A model generated the notes under the pieces. The model was not told the DNA's origin. It saw nothing but the letters and a program-made list of their open reading frames with translations, and did no database searches. From positions 558,001 through 622,000 of the forward strand of contig NZ_BBRN01000003.1 in the NCBI RefSeq assembly GCF_002090175.1: 64,000 nt of DNA, read 5' to 3'. How positions within the stretch are numbered: the stretch's first letter is position 1; each line of letters starts with the position of its first letter. The DNA comes from Demequina sp. NBRC 110057 (lineage in GTDB: Bacteria > Actinomycetota > Actinomycetes > Actinomycetales > Demequinaceae). This document shows positions 1 to 8,508 of this stretch, piece by piece. The translations under genes were made by a program, and so were the position numbers.

Positions 1-802
1 ACAGGGTGTCCTTGATGTGGAGGTATCCCACCAGGCGGTCCTCATCGCGCACGGGCAGGCGCGAGAACCCGGTGCGGGCCACGACGGCCTCGAATCCCTC
101 GACGGAGACGCCGGCGTCCACCGACTGCACCTGCGCGAGCGGCACCATCACCTCGGCAGCGGTGCGGTCCGAGAACTCGATGGCGCCGGCAAGCAGGCCC
201 TCCGCATCCTGGAGAGTGCCCTCCTCGCTCGAGCGCTCGACGATCGAGTGGACCTCGTCCGCCGTGAACGCGCTCGTCACCTCGTCGCGCGGCTCGATCC
301 CGACGAGCCTCAGCACGCCGTTGGCGAGCCAGTTGAGCGCGGCGATGATGGGCCCGAGCACGCGCGCGACGACCACGAGCGGCGGGCCCAGCAGCAGGGC
401 GGCTCGCTCGGGGTTGGACACCGCGGAGTTCTTGGGCACCATCTCGCCCACCACCACGTGCAGGCCCACCACGATCACGAGCGCGATGATGACGGCGACC
501 ACGTGCGAAGCCTCCGACGGGATGCCCATCCAGTGCAGCGGGCCCTCGAGCGCGTGGGCGACGGCCGGCTCGGCGACCACACCGAGCGAGACCGAGCAGA
601 CGGTCACTCCCAGCTGCGCCGCGGCGAGCATGAGGGAGACGTGCTCGAGCGCCCACAGGACGGTGCGCGCGGCGCGCGAGCCCTCCTCCGCGAGCGGCTC
701 GATCGACGAGCGGCGCACCGAGATGACCGCGAACTCGGCGCCCACAAAGAACGCGTTGACCAGCAGCAGGCCGACGACCAGCAGCACCATCTGCACGCTC
801 AT
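1..802 (-). CDS. CNNM/HlyC-CorC family membrane protein, 3' end cut by window edge
   Basis: Only the first 267 residues lie in the window, and the reading frame stays open to position 1. The N-terminus begins MSVQMVLLVVGLLLVNAFF and is followed by the hydrophobic segments of a DUF21/CNNM transmembrane domain with the family motif VVGEMVPKN at about residue 115. CBS-type sequence (RTAAEVMVPLAQVQSV, then RLPVRDEDRLVGYLHIKD) follows. This architecture is known from CorC/CNNM proteins linked to magnesium or cobalt efflux; the substrate here is not visible. The ATG overlaps the stop of the upstream paralogue in an ATGA arrangement, so the two genes are translationally coupled and may form a heteromeric membrane unit. 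Confidence 0.9.
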   Translation of the reverse strand, partial: MSVQMVLLVVGLLLVNAFFVGAEFAVISVRRSSIEPLAEEGSRAARTVLWALEHVSLMLAAAQLGVTVCSVSLGVVAEPAVAHALEGPLHWMGIPSEASHVVAVIIALVIVVGLHVVVGEMVPKNSAVSNPERAALLLGPPLVVVARVLGPIIAALNWLANGVLRLVGIEPRDEVTSAFTADEVHSIVERSSEEGTLQDAEGLLAGAIEFSDRTAAEVMVPLAQVQSVDAGVSVEGFEAVVARTGFSRLPVRDEDRLVGYLHIKDTL

Positions 803-2088
803 CGCCCACCCCCCGTGGGACGCAGGCGCACGCGGTCGATGCGGCGGCCCACCATGCGTTCGACGCGCAGCACTGCCTCGTCGGCGGCGACCTCGTCGCC
901 CACCCGTGCGACGCGGCCGAGGCTCGCCATGATGTAGCCGCCCACTGTCTCGTAGGCGGGAGATTCCGGCAGGCGCACTCCGACGGCCTCGATCACCTCG
1001 TCGGGGCGCAGCACGCCGGGGATCACCCAGTCGCCCGAGGGCATGCGGTGCGCGGCGCTGCGGCGCCTGTCGTGCTCGTCGGCGACGTCACCCACCAGTT
1101 CCTCGACCACGTCCTCGAGGGTGACGAGGCCGGCGGTGCCGCCGTACTCGTCCTCGACGATGGCCGCCTGGTGCCCCAGCCCGCGCAGCTCCAGCAGCAG
1201 GGGCCGCATCCGCATGGTCTCGGGGACCCGGGGGGCGTCGACCATGAGGTCGGTCACCGCTGTGTCGTCGCGCTCGTGGAAGGCCACCCCCACCGCGGCG
1301 CGCAGGTGGACGAGGCCGATGACGTCGTCGAGCCCCTCCCCCAGCACCGGGAAGCGGCTGTGGCCGCTGGCCCGGGCGAGCGACAGGACGTCCGATGCCG
1401 TGGCGTCCCTGGCGAGCGTCGCGAGCCTCGTGCGGTCGGTCATGACGTCGATGGCCGCCAGCTGGTCGAGGTCGATGGTGTTCTTCAGCAGCAGCGCCGT
1501 CGACGGCGCGAGGGTGCCGGCCTCGGCGGACCGCCGCACCAGCGCGGCGAGTTCCTGCGGCGAGCGGCCGCCGGACAGTTCCTCGCGCGGCTCGATGCCC
1601 ATCACCCGCAGGATCGCGTTGGCGCTGCGGTTCAGCAGCGCGATGAGGGGCTTCAGAGCGGTGGTGAAGGCCATCATCCACGGCGACACGAGCCGTGCCG
1701 TCCTGGCCGGGTCCGCGAGCGCGGCATTCTTGGGCACCAGCTCGCCGAACACCATCGAGAAGGCGTTGACGATGATGAGAGACAGGGCGCCCGCGAGGCC
1801 GGCCACGGCGCCGCGCCCCAGCGGGGTCGACTCGAGCGGCAGGCTCAGCAGCTCGACGAGGGCGGGTTGCGCCGTGTATCCCAGGAGGATCGTGGTGAGG
1901 GTGATGCCCACCTGTGCGCCGGAGAGCTGAGTTGACAGGCTCCTGAGCGCGCGCTTGACGCGGCGGTCCTTGCCGGATTCCTGGACGTGGGCGGGATCCA
2001 GCGCAACCAGGGAGAATTCGGCGGCCACGAACACGGCGGTGCCGAGAGTGAGGAGGATGCCGACCCCCACGAGGAGCCATGCGGTCAT
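799..2088 (-). CDS. CNNM/HlyC-CorC family protein with CBS pair and CorC C-terminal domain
   Basis: A 429-residue full-length member of the hemolysin C/CorC (CNNM) family. Residues 1-200 are the DUF21 membrane domain with several hydrophobic helices and the FGELVPKNAAL motif. Residues about 215-335 are a CBS pair ending EDEYGGTAGLVTLEDVVEELVGD, a hallmark of the family. The last 80 residues are a CorC_HlyC domain. The likely role is divalent-cation homeostasis at the cytoplasmic membrane, inferred from the family. It is the first gene of a two-gene leftward operon with a 4-nt ATGA overlap, and it is divergent from the ABC transporter genes. A TATGCT box on the minus strand near 2133-2138 is a candidate -10. 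Confidence 0.93.
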   Translation of the reverse strand: MTAWLLVGVGILLTLGTAVFVAAEFSLVALDPAHVQESGKDRRVKRALRSLSTQLSGAQVGITLTTILLGYTAQPALVELLSLPLESTPLGRGAVAGLAGALSLIIVNAFSMVFGELVPKNAALADPARTARLVSPWMMAFTTALKPLIALLNRSANAILRVMGIEPREELSGGRSPQELAALVRRSAEAGTLAPSTALLLKNTIDLDQLAAIDVMTDRTRLATLARDATASDVLSLARASGHSRFPVLGEGLDDVIGLVHLRAAVGVAFHERDDTAVTDLMVDAPRVPETMRMRPLLLELRGLGHQAAIVEDEYGGTAGLVTLEDVVEELVGDVADEHDRRRSAAHRMPSGDWVIPGVLRPDEVIEAVGVRLPESPAYETVGGYIMASLGRVARVGDEVAADEAVLRVERMVGRRIDRVRLRPTGGGR

Positions 2089-2181
2089 CTCAGGCGACGC
2101 CTCGGTATGTCCATGATCCCGTCAGCATAGCGAGCCCCCGCTAGCATCGGCAGGGTCCGTCGCCCACCAGGAAGGACCGCC

Positions 2182-3096
2182 GTGCACGCCCACCCCATCG
2201 AGGTCCGCGGACTCACCAAGAGCTACGGCGACGTGACCGCTGTCGACGACCTGACCTTTACCGCGCGGCCGGGCCGCGTGACCGGCTTCCTGGGACCCAA
2301 CGGCGCCGGCAAGTCCACGACCCTGCGCATCCTCGTGGGACTCGCGACGGCGACGGCGGGCGAGGCCAGCATCGGCGGCCGCCCGTACGCGGCGATCGCG
2401 CGGCCGGCGGCGACCATCGGGGCGCACTTCGAGGGCGCCTTCCATCCCGGCCGCACGGCGCGGGACCACCTGCGCGTGTACGCGCCGGTGGTCGGGGTCG
2501 ACGACGCGCGCTGCGACGAGGTGCTCGCCATGGTGGGGATGACCGATGCCGCACGCCGCAGGGTGGGCGGCTACTCGCTGGGCATGCGCCAGCGTCTGGG
2601 GCTCGCGACAGCGCTGCTTGGCGACCCGAGCGTGTTGGTGCTGGACGAATCGGCCAACGGCCTCGACCCCGCCGGCATCCGGTGGCTGCGCACCTTCCTC
2701 AGGGACTTCGCCGATGCCGGGGGCACCGTCCTGCTCAGTTCTCACCTCCTGAGCGAGGTGGAGCAGACGGTCGACGACGTGGTCATCATCGCGGGCGGCC
2801 GCCTGCGTCACGAGTCGTCGCTTGACGAGCTGCGGGCCATGACGCGCCCCGGCGTGACGCTACGCTCGCCGGACGCGGAGCGGCTCGCGGCTTTCGTGCG
2901 CGGCCGCTACGACGAGGCGGCCACCGTCGAGACCGCCAACCGCGCCCGCGTCGCGGGGGTCACCGCTGCCGAGGTGGGCGCCGCGGCCTTCGCGGACGGC
3001 CTCGAGGTGCACGGCCTGAGCGAGGAGGGCGAGAGCCTCGAGGACCTGTTCCTCAGACTCACCGCGCCGCTCGAGCCCGCGGGGGTGGCCCGATGA
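2182..3096 (+). CDS. ABC transporter ATP-binding protein
   Basis: A 304-residue ATPase of an ABC-2 type export system. Walker A is GPNGAGKST at residues 38-46, the signature YSLGMRQ begins at 131, Walker B is VLVLDES at 151-157, and the H-loop lies in SSHLLSE near 195. Walker B ends DES where most homologues have DEP, a minor variant. The roughly 90 residues after the nucleotide-binding domain form the extension usual in antibiotic or lipid exporters. GTG is chosen as start because AGGAAGGA lies six bases upstream. The stop overlaps the permease start (ATGA), so the two proteins are co-translated. The substrate is unknown. Confidence 0.93.
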   Translation: MHAHPIEVRGLTKSYGDVTAVDDLTFTARPGRVTGFLGPNGAGKSTTLRILVGLATATAGEASIGGRPYAAIARPAATIGAHFEGAFHPGRTARDHLRVYAPVVGVDDARCDEVLAMVGMTDAARRRVGGYSLGMRQRLGLATALLGDPSVLVLDESANGLDPAGIRWLRTFLRDFADAGGTVLLSSHLLSEVEQTVDDVVIIAGGRLRHESSLDELRAMTRPGVTLRSPDAERLAAFVRGRYDEAATVETANRARVAGVTAAEVGAAAFADGLEVHGLSEEGESLEDLFLRLTAPLEPAGVAR

Positions 3097-3899
3097 CCGC
3101 CGCGCTGCTGTCCGAGGTCCGCAAGATCTCGACCACCCGGCTGTGGTGGGTGCTGCTCGCCTGCATGGTCGTCGGCTCGGGCTTCATGGCCGGCGTGGTG
3201 GCCTTCTCCTTCGCCTTCGCCGACGAGCTCGGGAGCTCGTCCGACGTCTCCGCCGGCATGGACCCGCGCGCCATGGCCACCACCATCTACGGCCTCGCGG
3301 TGTCGTTCGGCTACGTGTTCCCCGCGATCCTCGGCGCGCTCGCCGTGACCGGCGAGATGCGTCACCGCACCATCGACACCACCGTGCTCGCCGACCCGCA
3401 CCGCGGGCGCATCATCGGCGCCAAGCTCGTGGCGGTTCTGCCGTTCGCGGCGCTGTTCGGGCTGGCAGGGATGGCGGCCGCCGTGGCGACGGGCGCGGCG
3501 GGGCTCGCTCTCGCCGACTCCCCCACCTACCTCGACGACCCCGCCATGTGGGGCTCGCTCGGCATGGGAGTGGTCGCGCTCACGGCGTGGGGCGTCGTCG
3601 GCGTCGGGCTCGGCGCCGCGGTGCCGCACCAGGTGGTGGTCATCGTCGCGCTCATCGGCTGGACCCAGCTGGTGGAGCCCATCCTGCGCCTCGTGCTGAG
3701 CCTCATCGAGCCGCTCGCCGGGGTCGCCGCCTACCTGCCCGGCGCGGCCGGCGACGCCATGGTCGGCGCGTCGTTCTATTCGAGCACCGGCAGCGCCGAC
3801 CTCCTCGCGCCGTGGGCAGGGTTCGCGGTGCTCGTGGCGTACGGGGCGATCGCCGCGCTCGTCGGGTGGCTCGTCACGTTCCGCCGCGACCTGTCCTGA
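3093..3899 (+). CDS. ABC-2 type transporter permease
   Basis: A 268-residue integral membrane protein with about six hydrophobic segments, the first beginning LWWVLLACMVVGSGFMAGVV near residue 12. It has the typical ABC-2 permease layout, including the GEMRHRTIDTTVLADPHRGR cytosolic loop after helix two. It overlaps the ATPase gene by four bases and must form the membrane half of the same transporter. No other subunit gene is adjacent, so the complex is probably a dimer of two ATPases and two permeases. The substrate cannot be inferred from the sequence. Confidence 0.9.
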   Translation: MTAALLSEVRKISTTRLWWVLLACMVVGSGFMAGVVAFSFAFADELGSSSDVSAGMDPRAMATTIYGLAVSFGYVFPAILGALAVTGEMRHRTIDTTVLADPHRGRIIGAKLVAVLPFAALFGLAGMAAAVATGAAGLALADSPTYLDDPAMWGSLGMGVVALTAWGVVGVGLGAAVPHQVVVIVALIGWTQLVEPILRLVLSLIEPLAGVAAYLPGAAGDAMVGASFYSSTGSADLLAPWAGFAVLVAYGAIAALVGWLVTFRRDLS

Positions 3900-4003
3900 C
3901 GACGCGCGTCAGGTGTCGACCACCCCCGCGGTGCGACTAGGCTGGGGCACGATCACACTGACGTATCTGACGCTACAGCGCCAAGAAAGCGAGCGGTCCC
4001 GAC

Positions 4004-7000
4004 GTGTCCACCGACACCTCCTCGCCTGACATCGAACGCACCACCGTCTCCCGCCCCGCCGACGCGCCCTCGGTCGCGTCGTTGATCGTGGGCGGCTCGA
4101 GTGAGCCGAGCGTCGCACCCCCCAAGCCTTCGCAGGTCCCCGCCGCCGACGCAGGCGAGCGCGTGACCGCGGGCGACGAACCGCCGGCCCGCGCCGAGGC
4201 CTCCGCCCCGTCGCCCGCGAGCCACGAGTCGGCCCGCACCTTCACCATCGCCCCCGCCTCGACCGACGCGTCGGCAGCGCGCTCCGCGGCGACCCCGGCG
4301 CAGCCGGCCGCCGCGCCGTCGGCTGCGGCCTCGCCGTCCGCACCCGCCCCGCAGGCGGAGCCCGCGACGCCGTCCCCCGCCGCCGCCTCCGGCGCGACCC
4401 CGGCATCGGCCCCGAGCCCCGCAGCGTCGCCTGCCGCTGAGGACGGCGATAACCCGCCGACGCAGCCCATCGCCACGGCCCAGGCGCCCTTCGCCGCCTA
4501 CCTGCAGCGCGACGAGCACCAGCTGCTGAGCGCCAAGGACGTCAAGAGCGGCGTCGAGCGCCTGCGCGGCCCCGCCGCCAAGGTCGTCACCAACATGGAG
4601 GCCTCGCTCCAGGTCCCGACCGCGACGTCCGTGCGCTCGGTGCCGGCGAAGCTGATCATGGACAACCGCATCGTGATCAACAACCACCTGTCGCGTACGC
4701 GCGGCGGCAAGGTGTCGTTCACGCACCTCATCGGCTTCGCGATCGTCGAGGCCCTGGCCGAGCTTCCCGCGATGAACGCCGCGTACGCGGTCGAGGACGG
4801 CAAGCCCGCCGTCGTCACTCCCGAGCACGTGAACTTTGGCCTCGCGATCGACCTCGCCAAGCCCGACGGCTCGCGCCAGCTGCTGGTGCCGAACGTCAAG
4901 GACGCCGACGCGATGGACTTCGCCGAGTTCTGGGCCGCCTACGAGGACGTCGTCAAGCGCGCCAGGGCCGGCTCGCTGCAGGCGGCAGATTTCCAGGGCA
5001 CCACCATCACGCTGACCAACCCCGGCACCATCGGCACCGTCCACTCGGTGCCGCGCCTCATGCAGGGCCAGGGCACCATCATCGGCGTCGGCGCCATGGA
5101 CTACTCCGCCGAGTTCCAGGGCGCCTCCTTCGACACTGTCACTCGCCTTGGCGTGTCCAAGGTCATGACGCTCACCTCGACGTACGACCACCGCGTCATC
5201 CAGGGCGCGCAGTCGGGCGAGTTCCTCGCCGCCGTGCACAAGAAGCTGCTGGGCCTCGACGGCTTCTTCGACCGCGTCTTCACGGCGCTGCGCGTGCCCT
5301 ACGAGCCCGTGCGCTGGGTGCAGGACGCCGCGACCGACGAGACCGCGGAGGCCGCCAAGCCGGCGCGCATCGCGGAGCTCATCCACGCCTACCGCTCGCG
5401 CGGACACCTCATGGCCGACGTCGACCCCCTGTCGACGCGCATCCGCAAGCACCCCGACCTCGACGTGCAGACCCACGGCCTCACCCTGTGGGACCTCGAC
5501 CGCACCTACGCCACCGGCGACTTTGGCGGCAAGGACCGCTGGAAGATGCGCGAGGTCCTGGGGCGTCTTCGCGACGCGTACTGCCGCACCATCGGCGTCG
5601 AGTACATGCACATCGCTGACCGCACGCAGCGCGCGTGGCTGCAGGAGCGCCTCGAGGTGAGCTACACCAAGCCCGCCCCCGAGGAGCACCTGCGCATCCT
5701 GCGCCGCCTGAACGCCGCCGAGGCCTTCGAGGCGTTCCTGCAGACCAAGTACGTGGGCCAGAAGCGCTTCTCGCTCGAGGGCGGAGAGTCGCTCATCCCG
5801 CTGCTGGACGCCGTGATGTCCTCGGCGGCCGAGGCCGGCATCCAGGAGGTCTGCATCGGCATGGCCCACCGCGGCCGCCTCAACGTGCTGGCCAACCTCG
5901 CGGGCAAGTCCTACTCGCAGATCTTCTCCGAGTTCGACGGCACCGCCGTGCCCGGCTCGGTCCAGGGCTCTGGCGACGTGAAGTACCACCTCGGCACCGA
6001 GGGCACCTTCACCGCCGAGTCCGGCGCGACCACCAACGTCTACCTCGCCGCGAACCCGTCGCACCTGGAGGCCGTCAACCCGGTCCTCGAGGGCATCGTG
6101 CGCGCCAAGCTCGACCAGCTGGGCGCCGACCCGACGACCGACGGCTACCCCGTGCTTCCCGTGCTGGTGCACGGCGACGCGGCGTTCGCCGGCCAGGGCG
6201 TCGTCATGGAGACCATCAACCTGTCGGGCCTGCGCGGCTACAAGACCGGCGGCACTGTCCACGTCATCATCAACAACCAGGTGGGCTTCACCACCGGCCC
6301 CGGCGACTCGCGCTCCACGCGCTACTGCACTGACCTCGCCAAGGGCTACCAGATCCCCATCTTCCACGTGAATGGCGACGACCCCGAGTCAGTAGTCCGC
6401 GCCGCGCAGCTCGCGTTCGAGTACCGCGAGGCGTTCGGGCGCGACGTCATCATCGACATGGTTTGCTACCGCCGCCGCGGCCACAACGAGGGAGACGACC
6501 CCTCGATGACGCAGCCGCGCATGTACGACCTTATCGAGGGCAAGCGCTCTGTGCGCCACCTCTACACCGAGGCGCTGATCCGTCGCGGCGATATCACGGA
6601 GGAGGAGGCCGAGGCGGTCTCGCAGGACTACCTCGCCCAGCTTGAGCGCGTGTTCCTGGAGACCCGCGAGGGCTTTACCGGCACCGACACCGAGTCCATC
6701 TCCGGCCTCGAGCTTCCCAGCTCGCAGTCGTCCGATGCCGGCGTCATGGTGGGATGGCAGACCGCCGTCTCGCAGGGCCAGGTTGAGCGCATCGGCCGCG
6801 CCCACACGCGTCCGCCCGAGGGCTTCGCTGTGCACCCCAAGCTCGCGAAGCTGCTCGAGCGCCGCGAGGGCATGAGCCGCGAGGGCGGCATCGACTGGGG
6901 CTACGGCGAGATCCTCGCCTTCGGCTCGCTGCTGCAGGAGGGCGTCCCCGTGCGCCTCGCGGGCCAGGACGCGCGCCGCGGCACCTTCGTGCAGCGTCAC

Positions 7001-7903
7001 GCCGTCTTCCACGACCGCGCCACCGGCGCCGAGTGGACGCCACTGCAGTACCTCGCCTCGGACCAGGCGCGCCTGCACATCTACGACTCGTCGCTGTCCG
7101 AGTACGCCTGCCTCGGCTTCGAGTACGGCTACTCGGTGGAGCGCCCCGACGCGCTGACGCTGTGGGAGGCGCAGTTCGGCGACTTCGTCAACGGCGCTCA
7201 GACCATCATTGACGAGTTCATCTCCTCGGCCGAGCAGAAGTGGGGACAGTCGTCCTCCGTCGTCCTGCTCCTTCCGCACGGCTACGAGGGGCAGGGACCC
7301 GATCACTCGTCGGCGCGCCCCGAGCGCTTCCTCCAGCTGTGCGCCGAGGACAACATGATCGCGGCGATGCCGTCGACCCCCGCGTCGTACTTCCACCTGC
7401 TGCGCCGCCAGGCCTACCAGCGCCCGCGCCGCCCGCTCGTGGTCTTCACCCCGAAGTCGATGCTGCGCCTGCGCGCTGCCCAGTCGGACGTCGAGGACTT
7501 CACGACCGGCACGTTCCGCCCCGTCATCGGCGACACCGTCGACCCCGCGGGCGTGACGCGCGTGCTGCTGTGCGCGGGCAAGGTCTACTACGACCTCGCC
7601 GCCAAGCGCGACAAGGAGGGCGACACCTCGACCGCGATCGTCCGCCTCGAGCAGCTCTACCCGCTCGACCACGACGGCCTCAAGGAGGCGCTCGCCCCCT
7701 ACGGCGACGCCGAGCTGCTGTGGGTGCAGGAGGAGCCGCGCAACCAGGGTGCGTGGACATACCTCGCGCACGCGCTGCCGCAGGTCATCGGCCGAGATGT
7801 CCGAGGTGTCACCCGCCCGGCATCGGCCTCCCCCGCCTCCGGCCTCAGCTCGCGCCACCAGGCCGAGCAGGCCGACCTCGTGGAAAGGGCCCTCACTCGA
7901 TGA
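4004..7903 (+). CDS. kgd: multifunctional 2-oxoglutarate decarboxylase / dehydrogenase E1-E2 (Kgd)
   Basis: A 1299-residue TCA-cycle enzyme combining an E2o-like succinyltransferase catalytic domain (about residues 165-420, catalytic TYDHRVIQG with His396) with a complete ThDP-dependent E1o (430-1299: HRGRLNVL from 622, GDAAFAGQG 724-732). Actinobacterial Kgd decarboxylates 2-oxoglutarate and works with E2p and E3 as a hybrid dehydrogenase complex. The GTG start is the only early candidate because an in-frame TGA lies at 3968-3970. The first 160 residues are Ala/Pro/Ser-rich and lack the N-terminal E1 segment (FGxNEWLVEEMY-like) that opens the mycobacterial enzyme. Its stop overlaps the start of the next gene. 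Confidence 0.96.
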   Translation: MSTDTSSPDIERTTVSRPADAPSVASLIVGGSSEPSVAPPKPSQVPAADAGERVTAGDEPPARAEASAPSPASHESARTFTIAPASTDASAARSAATPAQPAAAPSAAASPSAPAPQAEPATPSPAAASGATPASAPSPAASPAAEDGDNPPTQPIATAQAPFAAYLQRDEHQLLSAKDVKSGVERLRGPAAKVVTNMEASLQVPTATSVRSVPAKLIMDNRIVINNHLSRTRGGKVSFTHLIGFAIVEALAELPAMNAAYAVEDGKPAVVTPEHVNFGLAIDLAKPDGSRQLLVPNVKDADAMDFAEFWAAYEDVVKRARAGSLQAADFQGTTITLTNPGTIGTVHSVPRLMQGQGTIIGVGAMDYSAEFQGASFDTVTRLGVSKVMTLTSTYDHRVIQGAQSGEFLAAVHKKLLGLDGFFDRVFTALRVPYEPVRWVQDAATDETAEAAKPARIAELIHAYRSRGHLMADVDPLSTRIRKHPDLDVQTHGLTLWDLDRTYATGDFGGKDRWKMREVLGRLRDAYCRTIGVEYMHIADRTQRAWLQERLEVSYTKPAPEEHLRILRRLNAAEAFEAFLQTKYVGQKRFSLEGGESLIPLLDAVMSSAAEAGIQEVCIGMAHRGRLNVLANLAGKSYSQIFSEFDGTAVPGSVQGSGDVKYHLGTEGTFTAESGATTNVYLAANPSHLEAVNPVLEGIVRAKLDQLGADPTTDGYPVLPVLVHGDAAFAGQGVVMETINLSGLRGYKTGGTVHVIINNQVGFTTGPGDSRSTRYCTDLAKGYQIPIFHVNGDDPESVVRAAQLAFEYREAFGRDVIIDMVCYRRRGHNEGDDPSMTQPRMYDLIEGKRSVRHLYTEALIRRGDITEEEAEAVSQDYLAQLERVFLETREGFTGTDTESISGLELPSSQSSDAGVMVGWQTAVSQGQVERIGRAHTRPPEGFAVHPKLAKLLERREGMSREGGIDWGYGEILAFGSLLQEGVPVRLAGQDARRGTFVQRHAVFHDRATGAEWTPLQYLASDQARLHIYDSSLSEYACLGFEYGYSVERPDALTLWEAQFGDFVNGAQTIIDEFISSAEQKWGQSSSVVLLLPHGYEGQGPDHSSARPERFLQLCAEDNMIAAMPSTPASYFHLLRRQAYQRPRRPLVVFTPKSMLRLRAAQSDVEDFTTGTFRPVIGDTVDPAGVTRVLLCAGKVYYDLAAKRDKEGDTSTAIVRLEQLYPLDHDGLKEALAPYGDAELLWVQEEPRNQGAWTYLAHALPQVIGRDVRGVTRPASASPASGLSSRHQAEQADLVERALTR

Positions 7904-8508
7904 GAAACGTGTTCTTCGTGGGCGACGAGCTGGTCGCCGGCCAGGGCGACCCCAAGGCGCTGGGCTGGACCGGCCGCGTCGCGGCGCGCACCCAGCCGCT
8001 CGCGGAGGACCTGCGCTTCCACACTCTCGCCGTGCCCGGCGAGACCACGGCAGAGCTGTCGAGCCGCTGGGACGAGGAGGCGCTCAGGCGCGTGGGCCCC
8101 GACGGCGTCGGCGGCTCGCAGAACTTCGTCCTGTTCGCCCTCGGCCGCCACGACGTGGAGCGGGGAGTGTCCCCCACCATGACGCGGCTGCACCTCGCGA
8201 ACACGCTCGACCGCGCCTCCGGGCTGGGCTTCCGTGCGATGATCGCCGGCCCGCCGCCCATCGCGGCGGCCGACAAGCGCTCCATCGCGGAGTACGCCGC
8301 CCTCACCGAGGAGGCTGCCGCGCGCCGCGACGTGCCGTTCATCGACATGTACGGGCCGCTCGCACGCCACGAGCAGTGGGCCATGGACATGGACGCCTCG
8401 GGTGGCACCGTTCCGCAGCAGGCCGGCTACGGCCTCATGGCGTGGCTGGTGCTGCACTCCACGTGGCACTCGTGGCTGGGCGTCGAGCCCGCCCGCACCG
8501 AGGCCTAG
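7900..8508 (+). CDS. SGNH/GDSL-hydrolase-fold protein with degenerate catalytic motifs
   Basis: A 202-residue protein translationally coupled to kgd (ATGA overlap). The fold is recognisable as SGNH: block I is VGDEL, then LAVPGETTAEL, then LFALGRHD, and the C-terminus ends QAGYGLMAWLVLHSTWHSWL. The catalytic serine of GDSL is Glu, the block III GxND is GRHD, and the C-terminal DxxH is replaced by DASGGTVPQ, so a classical Ser-His-Asp triad is absent. It may be a non-catalytic or altered-chemistry member. It converges on pilT, and the two stop codons overlap in the palindrome CCTAGG at 8504-8509. The link to Kgd is positional only. Confidence 0.75.
   Translation: MRNVFFVGDELVAGQGDPKALGWTGRVAARTQPLAEDLRFHTLAVPGETTAELSSRWDEEALRRVGPDGVGGSQNFVLFALGRHDVERGVSPTMTRLHLANTLDRASGLGFRAMIAGPPPIAAADKRSIAEYAALTEEAAARRDVPFIDMYGPLARHEQWAMDMDASGGTVPQQAGYGLMAWLVLHSTWHSWLGVEPARTEA

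Noticed and set aside
42-809. 255-residue frame on the minus strand at the window start
   Set aside because: A different frame of the same strand encodes the CNNM protein with family motifs; this frame is Arg/Ala-rich noise.
3953-6367. 804-residue open frame antisense to kgd
   Set aside because: It is Val/Gly/His/Arg-rich with no domain, lies wholly against a well-supported gene, and is the usual by-product of GC-rich codon use.
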